Source: Labrenzia sp. VG12 (GTDB lineage: Bacteria > Pseudomonadota > Alphaproteobacteria > Rhizobiales > Stappiaceae). From it: a DNA stretch of 64,000 nucleotides. The translations under genes were made by a program, and so were the position numbers. Each line of letters starts with the position of its first letter. Within the stretch, counting starts at the first letter, position 1. The stretch lies in assembly GCF_002237595.1 (NCBI RefSeq), contig NZ_CP022529.1, positions 806,001 through 870,000 on the forward strand, written 5' to 3'. Under the pieces are notes generated by a model that made no database searches, was not told the origin of the DNA, and saw nothing but the letters and a program-made list of their open reading frames with translations. Shown here piece after piece: positions 7,570 through 16,778 of this stretch.

Positions 7570-8559
7570 ATGTCAGGACTAGCGGACAGGATCAGGCAGT
7601 TATTGACGGCGGCGCGCACAGCACGGCCCGAGCAATCGCCAAAGGAACCTGGTGCGATGCGCTCCGGCAAACGCAATGCCGGCCCTCGCTGGGCGGATCA
7701 GGAAGACGATCCGTTCCAGCAACCGGAAGAGAGGCTGCAGGATCGGGGCGCAGCGGTGCACCGGTCGACAGGTGAGGGCAACGTCAGGCGACCGTTCGTA
7801 ACGCCTTACTATTTCTGGGGAACGCTGGCCTTGCTGACGGCCGGATTTGCCGTCGGTGGAGTGACTTTAAATGTCCTGAAGGACTGGATCAGCCAGCCCG
7901 TCTCGACCGGCCCGGGGTTGCCCGATCCATTGCTGCCCTTGCAGGAGACCGCGCGCGAAGCGCTGCTGCGGCCGGCGCCGGAACTCGCCGCGGAGCTGAA
8001 ACGCAGTTTTCTGGGCAAGCCGGACGCGCTGTGTGCCGAGCTTCAGCAGCTCGGTCTGACCAATCGGGGCTGGCGCAAGGCGCCATTTCACAAGGACCGC
8101 TGGCAATGCGCCTCCGATCTGGTGCCGCTGACCACACCGAGTGTCGATTATGGCGCAACGACACTGTTTCTCTTGTTGCGCGGCCCGGACGAAGACAAGA
8201 TTGACTATCTGCGGCTGAAACTGGTCGTGGAAGATCCGCGTCAGAAGGAGATCGGCCTGGAAGCCGTCTGGCTGGTGATTGATGCACTGGCCGGGCGCTA
8301 CGGCTGGACGGTGCCCGACACTTTCAGAAAGGCCGTCTCAGGGTTTTCGAAGCTGGAAACAAACCATCGCGGCGTGCAGCTTTCGGTCGCTCCGGAAGAC
8401 CCGAACCTGACCGGCGACCCGCGCGCGAGCCGACGCATGAATATCATCATGGATTTCGGCGAGCCGGACCTGATCCGGCCCGCCGACAGATTTGAACAGG
8501 CGCCACCGCTCGAAAGCGGCTGGAGCGTCAGGGGCCCGGACGATCGGGCAGGGGAATGA
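7570..8559 (+). CDS. Membrane-anchored protein of unknown function
   Basis: A protein of 329 residues from the ATG at 7570 (a GTG two codons earlier is possible). The first 75 residues are polar and probably disordered, rich in P, R, E and Q. One transmembrane segment follows at about residues 78-100 (YYFWGTLALLTAGFAVGG), then a roughly 220-residue domain presumably outside the membrane, with a CAELQQLGLTNRGW stretch and a paired cysteine at WQCASD. It may belong to the DUF6030 group of rhizobial proteins, but I am unsure. It overlaps the convergent pirin gene by 32 bases. Confidence 0.6.
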   Translation: MSGLADRIRQLLTAARTARPEQSPKEPGAMRSGKRNAGPRWADQEDDPFQQPEERLQDRGAAVHRSTGEGNVRRPFVTPYYFWGTLALLTAGFAVGGVTLNVLKDWISQPVSTGPGLPDPLLPLQETAREALLRPAPELAAELKRSFLGKPDALCAELQQLGLTNRGWRKAPFHKDRWQCASDLVPLTTPSVDYGATTLFLLLRGPDEDKIDYLRLKLVVEDPRQKEIGLEAVWLVIDALAGRYGWTVPDTFRKAVSGFSKLETNHRGVQLSVAPEDPNLTGDPRASRRMNIIMDFGEPDLIRPADRFEQAPPLESGWSVRGPDDRAGE

Positions 8560-9463
8560 ATTCCTCCGCATCACCGGGGACCGTGTCGAAGCGGCCCTGT
8601 CTCCAGTCTTCCTTGGCCTGTTCGATCCGCTCCCTGGAGGAGGAAACGAAGTTCCACCAGATGTAGCGTTTGCCGTCCATCGGCTCGCCGCCAAGCACAA
8701 CAAACCGCGCGGGGGCCGGAGAGTTGTTTTCGATCACCAGGTGGTCGCCAGGCTTGAACACAAGCAATTGAGCCGGGTCGAAACTCTGGCCGGCGATCGT
8801 GATCTGACCTGACACGGTATAAAGGCCACGTTCTTCCCATCCGGCGTCCAGCGGGATTCTGGCGCCCGGCTCCAGGCTGATATCGGCATAGAACATGTCG
8901 GAGGCGGTTTTCACAGGAGCCTTGTGACCGTAGAGCTCGCCGGCAATCAATTTGACCGACGCGCCCTTGTCGGCGAATTCCGGCTGGTCCTCGACCCCGT
9001 GATGCTGAAAGCTCGGGTCGCCTTCTTCCAGATGTTTGGGTAGAGCCACCCAGCTTTGCAGCCCAAAGAGCGGCCGTGTCTGCTGCAGCCGCTCCGGTCG
9101 TTCACGTTCGGAATGCACGATGCCCTTGCCGGCACTCATCCAGTTAAGGGCGCCCGGTGCGATGGCAATTTCAGTGCCGAGACTGTCCCGGTGATACATC
9201 TCGCCTTCGAAGAGATAGGTCACCGTGGCAAGGCCGATATGCGGGTGCGGGCGCACGTCGATGCCGCCGCCGACCAGCAGTTCAGCCGGCCCCATCTGAT
9301 CGAAAAAGATGAACGGACCAACCATGCGCCGTTTGGCGGAGGGCAGGGCGCGGCGCACGGAAAAACCGCCGAGATCGGAGGTGCGCGGAACAATGATCGT
9401 GTCGATCGGATCGCAGCTTGCTGCATCGCCAGGGGTGGGATCGGGGCAGTTCAGCCAGCTCAT
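8528..9463 (-). CDS. Pirin-family protein
   Basis: A 311-residue bicupin. The N-terminal cupin holds the pirin metal site: PHPHIGLATVTYLFEGE gives two histidines and, further on, VHSE gives the third histidine and glutamate. The C-terminal pirin domain follows (about residues 180-285). Pirins act as quercetinase-like dioxygenases or as redox-sensitive regulators; which applies here cannot be told. The ATG at 9463 is chosen over a TTG five codons upstream because GGAGAGG lies directly before it. It stands alone, convergent with the unknown membrane protein. Confidence 0.85.
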   Translation of the reverse strand: MSWLNCPDPTPGDAASCDPIDTIIVPRTSDLGGFSVRRALPSAKRRMVGPFIFFDQMGPAELLVGGGIDVRPHPHIGLATVTYLFEGEMYHRDSLGTEIAIAPGALNWMSAGKGIVHSERERPERLQQTRPLFGLQSWVALPKHLEEGDPSFQHHGVEDQPEFADKGASVKLIAGELYGHKAPVKTASDMFYADISLEPGARIPLDAGWEERGLYTVSGQITIAGQSFDPAQLLVFKPGDHLVIENNSPAPARFVVLGGEPMDGKRYIWWNFVSSSRERIEQAKEDWRQGRFDTVPGDAEEFIPLPDRPGP

Positions 9464-9609
9464 GGGCCTCTCCTTCAATCGCTGTCATGTCATTGCCACC
9501 TAGATAGGGTGACGATTGCAAAAGTGTCCATTGAACAGTCTGTTTCCCGGTTTCAATGTCTTGCAATGCGTGTATAACCGCCGGCCCTCCTGACCCTGGA
9601 AGGTATAAA

Positions 9610-10137
9610 ATGAAACGTGTCATGATTGTCGGCGGTCCCGGCTCGGGCAAGAGCATGCTTGCGTCCGCACTTGGCGAAAAAACCGGTTTGCCGGTCTTTC
9701 ACATGGACAAGATCCACTACCGGCCGGGCTGGGTTGAGCGTTCCCGGGAAGAGAAAGACCGGCTGACGCACGAAGTGCACCAAAAAGAGCACTGGATCTT
9801 CGAAGGTGGTCATTCGAGCACGTATGCCGAACGGGTCGCGCGGGCGGATACCTTCATCTGGCTGGATGTGCCGGTCGGTCTGAGACTGTTTCGTGTCCTG
9901 AAGCGGTCGGTGAAATATTACGGGCGCAGCCGACCGGATCTGCCGGAGGGCTGTCCGGAGCGCTTCAACCTCCAGACCTTGGAATTCCTGCGTTTCATCT
10001 GGCGCACGCGTCACTCCGCCCGCGACAAGCTGGTGCGGATCCAGGACAATCCGCCCGCCCATCTGAGCGTTCACCGGCTGACCGATCTGGGGGAGGTCAG
10101 AGACTTTCTTTCTCGCGTGGGGACGACTGCTGTTTGA
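9610..10137 (+). CDS. P-loop nucleotide kinase-like protein (topology-modulation/FlaR type)
   Basis: A 175-residue P-loop NTPase. The Walker A motif GGPGSGKSM is at residues 8-16, then come FHMDKIHYRPGW and WIFEGGHSSTY, typical of the small adenylate-kinase-like family often labelled DNA topology modulation protein FlaR. The Arg-rich lid RVLKRSVKYYGRSRPD follows. The ATG at 9610 is preferred to the longer upstream frame because the Walker motif then starts near the N-terminus as usual. The real substrate of this family is not well established. The gene ends about 45 bases before the thiamine riboswitch. Confidence 0.75.
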   Translation: MKRVMIVGGPGSGKSMLASALGEKTGLPVFHMDKIHYRPGWVERSREEKDRLTHEVHQKEHWIFEGGHSSTYAERVARADTFIWLDVPVGLRLFRVLKRSVKYYGRSRPDLPEGCPERFNLQTLEFLRFIWRTRHSARDKLVRIQDNPPAHLSVHRLTDLGEVRDFLSRVGTTAV

Positions 10138-10181
10138 AGGCTGGCTTCTTGACAGTTCGAATACCGGGTTGCACAAGGAAA

Positions 10182-10286
10182 CCACACCCGGGGTGCCCCA
10201 CGAGGGGCTGAGATGCTGCAGAGCGCAATGCGCAGCGCAGGGACCCGACGAACCTGATCCAGGTCATGCTGGCGAAGGGAAGGTGC
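10182..10286 (+). promoter_or_regulatory. TPP (thiamine pyrophosphate) riboswitch, THI element
   Basis: The conserved aptamer parts are in order: GGGGTGCC at about 10190, GGGGCTGAGATG at 10204-10215, ACCCGACGAACCTGATCC at 10243-10260, and the P1-closing ATGCTGGCGAAGGGAAGG. These match the Thi box that binds TPP and shuts off thiamine genes. A TTGACA at 10149-10154 is placed so that transcription would begin about where the aptamer begins, though the -10 region is poor. It controls the thiOSGE genes that follow. The switching part lies downstream (see next entry). Confidence 0.93.
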
Positions 10287-10453
10287 CTGCGATCCGTCCG
10301 GATCACAATTCCGCAGGATGCTGGCTCCTCTCTTGTCACCAGGCTGACCGTCTATCTGCCCGAGACCGTTTGTGGGTCTTTGCCGGAAGGAAAACACTTG
10401 GCAGTCGTTGGAGACCGTAGAGACGCATACTCCTGCACAAAGGGGACTTGGTG
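10287..10453 (+). other. Riboswitch expression platform and possible 18-codon leader ORF
   Basis: This 167-base stretch separates the aptamer from thiO. CCTGCG (10286-10291) can pair with CGCAGG (10312-10317), enclosing GATCCG/CGGATC (10291-10304). A second small hairpin is AGACC/GGTCT (10363-10379). There is no T-run, so I see no standard terminator. After GGAAGG at about 10385-10390, a TTG at 10398 opens 18 codons whose TGA (10452-10454) shares its A with the thiO ATG. This could couple translation of thiO to a leader peptide, or be a remnant. The role is inferred. Confidence 0.4.
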
Positions 10454-11431
10454 ATGGAAGTCCTGGTTCGCGGTGCCGGTGTCGCTGGTCTTGCGCTGGC
10501 GCGGGAGCTTCTTCGGCGCAAGGTTAAGGTCCATTTGGTGGACAGGCGTTCGGATTGGAGCGGCAGCGCCTCCTGGCTTGCCGGCGGCATGCTGGCGCCC
10601 TGGTGCGAACGGGAGAACGCAGAAGAGCCGGTGCTGCGCTTTGGCAAGGGTGCCATCGACTGGTGGGATCGCGCCGTACCCGGCTTGTTACAGAGAAGGG
10701 GAACACTGGTGGTGGCACCTGCCAGAGATACCCGGGAACTCGACCGGTTTGCCCGAAGAACATCCGGCTACCGGCTGCTCGACCGCAGCGGGGTGACAGT
10801 TCTAGAACCGGAGCTGGAGGGCCGTTTCGCAAAAGGTCTCTTTTTCGAAGGCGAAGCCCATCTCGATCCGCGTGCGGCGCTTCAAAAACTCCTTGATGAC
10901 CTGATCGCCGATGGTGTCGATTTTCATGTCGGGAGCGACTGCCCTCGAAACGTATCGGGTTTGACAGCGGATTGCACCGGCATGGCTGCCCGCGATCCGG
11001 ACCTGCGCCCGGTTCGCGGCGAGATGCTGATCCTGCACGCACCGGACGTTCATCTGGCACGGCCCGTGCGCCTGCTGCATCCGCGTTTTCCGGTCTATGT
11101 CGTTCCGCGCGAGGACCAACACTTCATGATCGGCGCGACCATGATTGAAAGCGGCGACGACGGGCCGGTCACCGTGCGGTCCACCATGGAATTGCTCAAT
11201 GCCGCCTACAGCCTGCATCCGGGCTTCGCCGAAGCCAGGATTGTCGAGACCGGTGCCGGGCTTCGGCCGGCCTATGCCGACAATCTGCCGCGTATCCGGC
11301 GTGCGGGAGACACCATCTTCGTCAATGGGTTTTACCGCCACGGCTTCCTGCTGGCACCGCATTTTGCGGGCCTTGCGGCACACATGATCACCACGCAACA
11401 TCAGGAGACTCGTCTTGAAGCTCTTCATTAA
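10454..11431 (+). CDS. thiO: Glycine oxidase ThiO
   Basis: A 325-residue flavoprotein of the DAO family. The FAD-binding motif VRGAGVAGLALARELL is at the N-terminus, and the C-terminal GLRPAYADNLPRI and NGFYRHGFLLAPHFA segments fit ThiO. It oxidises glycine to dehydroglycine (iminoacetate) for the thiazole ring of thiamine. It heads thiO-thiS-thiG-thiE behind a TPP riboswitch. The ATG at 10454 is chosen; TTG and GTG codons just before it are in frame. Its end overlaps thiS by 17 bases. No thiC lies between the riboswitch and thiO, although many alphaproteobacteria have it there. Confidence 0.9.
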   Translation: MEVLVRGAGVAGLALARELLRRKVKVHLVDRRSDWSGSASWLAGGMLAPWCERENAEEPVLRFGKGAIDWWDRAVPGLLQRRGTLVVAPARDTRELDRFARRTSGYRLLDRSGVTVLEPELEGRFAKGLFFEGEAHLDPRAALQKLLDDLIADGVDFHVGSDCPRNVSGLTADCTGMAARDPDLRPVRGEMLILHAPDVHLARPVRLLHPRFPVYVVPREDQHFMIGATMIESGDDGPVTVRSTMELLNAAYSLHPGFAEARIVETGAGLRPAYADNLPRIRRAGDTIFVNGFYRHGFLLAPHFAGLAAHMITTQHQETRLEALH

Positions 11432-11612
11432 CGGCGAAGCGCGCGACGTTAAAAGCGCCACCCTGGACCTGCTCCTTGAGGAGCTGGACTATGAGCACGC
11501 TTTCCTGGCAACAGCGCGGAACGGCGAACTTGTCAGTTCGGAAGTCCGCAATGCCTGCACACTGCGGGAGGGCGACCGGATCGAGATCCTGTCGCCGATG
11601 CAGGGAGGCTGA
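11415..11612 (+). CDS. thiS: Sulfur carrier protein ThiS
   Basis: A 65-residue ubiquitin-fold protein ending in the required Gly-Gly (SPMQGG), which is adenylated and thiocarboxylated to deliver sulfur to ThiG. The segment REGDRIEILSPMQGG is typical. The start is a TTG at 11415 inside the end of thiO, preceded by CAGGAG, so the two are likely translationally coupled. The length is normal for the family. The adenylating partner ThiF is not in this window. Confidence 0.9.
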   Translation: MKLFINGEARDVKSATLDLLLEELDYEHAFLATARNGELVSSEVRNACTLREGDRIEILSPMQGG

Positions 11613-11617
11613 GAGCG

Positions 11618-12391
11618 ATGCCGGACTTTTACGGGGAGAGCATTTCATCGCGGCTGCTGCTGGGCACGGCACAATATCCATCGCCCAGGATCCTGGCGGA
11701 TGCGATCAAATCCTCCGGTACGGAAATCCTGACCGTATCGCTGCGACGGGAGAGCGCGGGCAGCGGCGCAGGTGGCAAGTTCTGGGATCTGATCCGTGAT
11801 CTGAAGGTGCGTGTTCTTCCCAACACCGCAGGCTGCCATACGGTTCGCGAAGCGGTGACCACGGCGCAGATGGCGCGCGAACTCTTCGGAACGGACTGGA
11901 TCAAGCTGGAAGTGATCGGTCATCACGACAGTCTGCAGCCCGATGTCTTCGGCCTCGTTGAAGCCGCCCGGATCCTGAGCGAGGACGGCTTCAAGGTGTT
12001 TCCCTATACAACCGAGGACGTGATCGTCGGCGAGCGGCTGCTGGAGGCAGGTTGCCAGGTCCTGATGCCCTGGTGTGCGCCGATCGGCTCTGCCAGGGGG
12101 CCGGTCAATCCGGATGCCCTGAAAAGCTACCGCGCGCATTTCAGGGACATACCGCTTGTAGTCGATGCTGGCCTCGGCCGGCCTTCGCATGCGGCTGAGG
12201 TCCTCGAACTGGGCTTCGATGCCGTCCTGTTGAACACGGCCGTTGCCAAGGCCGGCGATCCGGTGGCCATGGCCCGGGCTTTTTCCGGAGCAGTCGAGGC
12301 CGGTCGATTGGCCTATGAAGCAGTACCTCTGGAACCGCGCGACATGGCGGTTCCCTCAACCCCGGTTATCGGAATGGCGGTGTTTGAATGA
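11618..12391 (+). CDS. thiG: Thiazole synthase ThiG
   Basis: A 257-residue (beta/alpha)8-barrel. ThiG combines deoxyxylulose 5-phosphate, dehydroglycine and ThiS thiocarboxylate into the thiazole phosphate. Recognisable family segments are LLLGTAQYPSP, VLPNTAGCHT, the Schiff-base lysine region DWIKLEVIG (about residue 93), VLMPWCAPIGSARG and DAVLLNTAVAKAGDP. It starts 5 bases after thiS and overlaps thiE by four bases (ATGA). The length is typical. Confidence 0.95.
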   Translation: MPDFYGESISSRLLLGTAQYPSPRILADAIKSSGTEILTVSLRRESAGSGAGGKFWDLIRDLKVRVLPNTAGCHTVREAVTTAQMARELFGTDWIKLEVIGHHDSLQPDVFGLVEAARILSEDGFKVFPYTTEDVIVGERLLEAGCQVLMPWCAPIGSARGPVNPDALKSYRAHFRDIPLVVDAGLGRPSHAAEVLELGFDAVLLNTAVAKAGDPVAMARAFSGAVEAGRLAYEAVPLEPRDMAVPSTPVIGMAVFE

Positions 12392-12993
12392 AACTCGATC
12401 CCTTCTACCTGATTGTCGACAGCTCCGACTGGATCAGGCGCCTGGTGCCGCTTGGCGTGAAGCTTGTGCAGCTGCGCATCAAGGACCAGCCCGAGCGCGT
12501 TTTGCGCGAAGAAATCGCGGCGTCGAAAGAGATCTGCGCCGAGCATAGCTGCCAGCTCATCGTCAATGACTATTGGCAGCTGGCCATCGATGAAGGCTGT
12601 GATTTCATTCATCTGGGTCAGGAAGACCTGGCTGACGCTGATGTCGATGCCATCCGCTCGGCGGGTCTCAAACTCGGGGTTTCCACCCATGACGGCGCGG
12701 AACTGGAAACAGCTCTCGCCGTTGCGCCTGAATATGTTGCATTGGGGCCTGTCTACCCGACCGTCCTGAAGAAGATGAAATGGGCACCGCAAGGCCTTGA
12801 GAAGATCGGCAGGTGGAAAGATCAGATCGGCGGTCTGCCACTGGTCGCGATTGGTGGTCTCAATCCGGAACGCTTGCCCGGTGTCTTTGAAAACGGGGCC
12901 GACAGTGCGGCGGTGGTCACCGACATCACCCGCAATTCGGACCCGGAGGCCCGGACGCGGGAATGGATCTCGGCAACCGCGCAGTGGCGATAG
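12388..12993 (+). CDS. thiE: Thiamine-phosphate synthase ThiE
   Basis: A 201-residue TIM-barrel enzyme that joins HMP pyrophosphate with thiazole phosphate. Motifs are LVQLRIKD near residue 30, IVNDYWQLA, FIHLGQEDL, and VALGPVYPTVLKKMKW followed by PLVAIGGLN. It is the last gene of the riboswitch-controlled cluster and overlaps thiG by four bases. It converges on a LysR gene 24 bases further on. Confidence 0.9.
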   Translation: MKLDPFYLIVDSSDWIRRLVPLGVKLVQLRIKDQPERVLREEIAASKEICAEHSCQLIVNDYWQLAIDEGCDFIHLGQEDLADADVDAIRSAGLKLGVSTHDGAELETALAVAPEYVALGPVYPTVLKKMKWAPQGLEKIGRWKDQIGGLPLVAIGGLNPERLPGVFENGADSAAVVTDITRNSDPEARTREWISATAQWR

Positions 12994-13017
12994 CATTCAT
13001 CGCTGTGTAAAGGAGTG

Positions 13018-13899
13018 CTACCCGAATATGGCTTTGTCGCGCGCGACCTGGTCGCGCAAGAAGTCCTGCACGGCCGCCACATGGCGCAGTGGGCGGGAGC
13101 TTTCATGTGTGACCATCCAGTAGGCGCGTTTCAACTTGAGCTCGGGCAGAACGGCGACGAGCGTGCTGTCATCGCGCGCGATGAAGTCGTGAAGGATGCC
13201 GATGCCGGCGCCGCCGCGCACAGCCTCCGTCTGTCCCAGGGCGGATGCAATCTCGAACCGTGCTGTCCAGTCCCGCGAGATTTCCGCGCCATAATTGAGG
13301 GACGGGGAATAGAGCAGATCTTCCACATAGCCGATCAGATCGTGTGCGCTGAGATCGCTTGGTGAGTTTGGCGTGCCGTGTTCCTTCAGATAGGTCTTCG
13401 ACGCGTAAAGGCCGAGCGAATAATCGACCAGTTTGCCGGCAACCAGCCGTCCTGTATCCGGCCGGTCGATCGTGACCGCGATATCCGCTTCGCGCCGCGA
13501 GAGGGAAAAGGAGCGGGGTACGGGCACGAGCTGCACCGTCAGGCCCGGATGGCGTGCCGTCAGCTGGCCAAGGCGCGGGGCGAGGTAGGCGACCCCGAAG
13601 CCGTCCGGAGCGCCGATGCGCACGGTGCCGGTAATGCCGGGCGTGTCGCCACCAAAATCCGCTTCCGCTGCGAGCGCTTCCGCCTCGATCCTTTCAGCCC
13701 GGTCAAAGAATCTTGTGCCGGCATCCGTCAGGACACAGCCCGAAGTCGAACGGTCGAACAGTCGTGTGCCGACACTGTCCTCAAGCGCTGTCAGCCGCCG
13801 GGCGACCGTTGCGTGGTTCAACCCCAGCCGCCGCGCCGCTGCCAGGATCTGGCCGGTGCGGGCAATCGACAGGAAAATTCGAATGTCGTCCCAGTTCAT
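13018..13899 (-). CDS. LysR-type regulator, probable regulator of mmsA
   Basis: A 293-residue LysR regulator. The helix-turn-helix spans about residues 5-60 (ILAAARRLGLNHATVARRLTALE), followed by the effector domain (VRIGAPDGFGVAYLAPRLGQL). It is divergent from mmsA, 331 bases away, which suggests control of methylmalonate-semialdehyde dehydrogenase, though the space between also contains a palindromic repeat. The subgroup resembles single-gene regulators of aldehyde dehydrogenases. The effector is unknown. Confidence 0.82.
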   Translation of the reverse strand: MNWDDIRIFLSIARTGQILAAARRLGLNHATVARRLTALEDSVGTRLFDRSTSGCVLTDAGTRFFDRAERIEAEALAAEADFGGDTPGITGTVRIGAPDGFGVAYLAPRLGQLTARHPGLTVQLVPVPRSFSLSRREADIAVTIDRPDTGRLVAGKLVDYSLGLYASKTYLKEHGTPNSPSDLSAHDLIGYVEDLLYSPSLNYGAEISRDWTARFEIASALGQTEAVRGGAGIGILHDFIARDDSTLVAVLPELKLKRAYWMVTHESSRPLRHVAAVQDFLRDQVARDKAIFG

Positions 13900-13928
13900 G
13901 GCGTGGCACTCTCCTGTTTCCTCGCAGG

Positions 13929-14038
13929 TGTCGTCCCCGCGAAAGCAGGGAACCGGTAAACTAAGGCATCAGTTGGCGCGAGCAGCCGCTGCGGCGTACT
14001 GGATCCCGGCTCTCTGCTTCGCTTCGGCCGGGATGACA
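13929..14038. repeat. Palindromic intergenic repeat element (REP/MITE-like)
   Basis: A 110-base element bounded by TGTCGTCCC (13929-13937) and GGGATGACA (14030-14038), which are inverted copies with one mismatch. Inside lie a first hairpin (CCCGCGAAAGC then AGGG) and a second, CCCGGC ... GCCGGG, around TCTCTGCTTCGCTTC. Elements with these ends and cores are, as I remember them, widespread between genes in alphaproteobacteria. It sits between the LysR start and mmsA. The remaining 192 bases up to mmsA are AT-richer and should hold the mmsA promoter; I see no clear operator there. Confidence 0.7.
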
Positions 14039-14230
14039 ATGAACAGGGATTGGATTTATCGTCACAACAACGAAGCGTCATCGCATCGTTCTTGCCATAA
14101 CTATAAAAAATGCACAACAGGTCCGGAATACTGGGTCTTGTTTGTCGCAAAAAATAAAGTCAAAACAATGCCAGATCCGGCGGGTGCCCTAACGGCGCTG
14201 GACCGTCCGGCAGTTTGGGAGAAATGCGAC

Positions 14231-15730
<1,500 letters not shown>

Positions 15731-15752
15731 GCCTTTGAAGGCTGAACGAGCA

Positions 15753-15788
15753 GGGCGCCCCACCAATGGTCGGGCGCCCTTCTTTTTT
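15753..15788 (+). terminator. Rho-independent terminator after mmsA
   Basis: GGGCGCCC at 15753-15760 and again at 15772-15779 form a perfect 8-base stem around an 11-base loop, followed by a T-rich tract (TTCTTTTTT) at 15780-15788. It lies 22 bases after the mmsA stop. Confidence 0.9.
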
Positions 15789-15831
15789 GACTTGGAAACA
15801 AACTTGGTCGTTGCGTCGCTGAGGCCGCAGC

Positions 15832-16167
15832 TCAAAAAACGAGCAGATACCAGGTGATGGCGACAACCAGTGCTGTAATTGCCAGAGCGCAAAGCAGGAA
15901 AAGCGGCCAGAACACCCCCGGTTGCCGCGACCGGTTGGCCATTCCGAGCAAATTGGAGGGCCTGACCGGATCGAGGGTCAGGACCAGTTGCTGGGCGGCG
16001 AAGGCAAGAATGAGAAGAGACAGCAGGCCGCCGGCGGCCTGCAGGTAGTAGCCAGCCAGAACAAGCACAAACGAAATGCTCACGGCAAGGGCGGCGATCA
16101 GGGACGCGAACAGCCGGCCGGCGATGATATAGCCGAAGTCGCCAAGCCCTGGTTTTCTGTCCTTCAT
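15832..16167 (-). CDS. Small membrane protein of unknown function
   Basis: A 111-residue protein from the ATG at 16167, which has GGAGAG in front; a longer frame back to 16245 lacks such a site. After a short polar start (MKDRKPGLGDFGY) come three hydrophobic helices at about residues 14-35, 40-60 and 84-108, with a conserved-looking LDPVRPSNLLG loop. I do not recognise the family. It converges on mmsA, with the terminator between. Confidence 0.5.
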   Translation of the reverse strand: MKDRKPGLGDFGYIIAGRLFASLIAALAVSISFVLVLAGYYLQAAGGLLSLLILAFAAQQLVLTLDPVRPSNLLGMANRSRQPGVFWPLFLLCALAITALVVAITWYLLVF

Positions 16168-16296
16168 GCCGCTCTCCGTTTCCGTTGACCCTGAAGCCAC
16201 AAGTCTCTTCAGCGATACTGCCATGGAAACCGGCCCACAAGGCATGCTTTCTGATTTCGGCTCCGCGAACCCGCGTTCACGGAGCCTCTGGAAGGG

Positions 16297-16614
16297 TCAG
16301 GCTGCGACGGCGTCAGCGGTGACCGTCCGATCGGCTTGATAGTGCGACATGGTCACCAGACCGTCGATTTCCGCCATGATGGCTTTGAAGCCGGGATCCT
16401 TCATGACCTTGTCCGCAGCGGCCTTGGCCGCGTTCAGGTCACGCCATAACACAACGTCGGCGAACAGGCCCTTGTCCTCGCAGGCTTCATAGGCGGTCCA
16501 GGAGAGAAAACCGTCATAGGTGCTGACGGTGTCCTGTGCAGCGCGCCGGGCTAGACGCGCCTTGTCGGCATCCTTGACTTTGAAAACGACGAGTTCGAGG
16601 CAGGGTTCGGTCAT
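16297..16614 (-). CDS. ABM-like dimeric alpha/beta-barrel protein
   Basis: A 105-residue protein with the length and pattern of antibiotic-biosynthesis-monooxygenase-like ferredoxin-fold proteins: CLELVVFKVKDADK (strand 1), GFLSWTAYEACEDKGLFADVVLWRDL (strands 2-3) and a final helix and tail. The ATG at 16614 is preferred because GGAGATACC precedes it. Such proteins are often small-molecule oxygenases or binding proteins; no catalytic residue can be named. It is divergent from cydD, and a perfect palindrome lies between the two genes. Confidence 0.55.
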   Translation of the reverse strand: MTEPCLELVVFKVKDADKARLARRAAQDTVSTYDGFLSWTAYEACEDKGLFADVVLWRDLNAAKAAADKVMKDPGFKAIMAEIDGLVTMSHYQADRTVTADAVAA

Positions 16615-16671
16615 TGGTATCTCCATGAATTTGAAAGGGGATATTCCCTTGCCCCTTCATGGCACAGCCGT

Positions 16672-16691
16672 CCTGACAGCCTCCTGTCAGG
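16672..16691. promoter_or_regulatory. Palindrome between the ABM-like gene and cydD
   Basis: CCTGACAG (16672-16679) and CTGTCAGG (16684-16691) are perfect 8-base arms with a 4-base spacer. The site lies between divergent genes, 58 bases upstream of the ABM-like start and 87 bases upstream of cydD. That fits a dimeric repressor's operator better than a terminator, because no gene ends here, although a T-rich tract follows 11 bases later on the plus strand. Confidence 0.4.
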
Positions 16692-16778
16692 AGAGTTTGG
16701 CTTTTTTGTCCGGAGCAATCCGCGAGCGTGGCAAGTCGCCCCTTGAAATTCACAGTCGAGCGCGACATCAACTAATCG

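Noticed and set aside
13616..14230. Long N-terminal extension of mmsA
   Set aside because: It runs through the LysR gene on the other strand and the palindromic repeat; MmsA proteins are about 500 residues, and the ATG at 14231 gives this.
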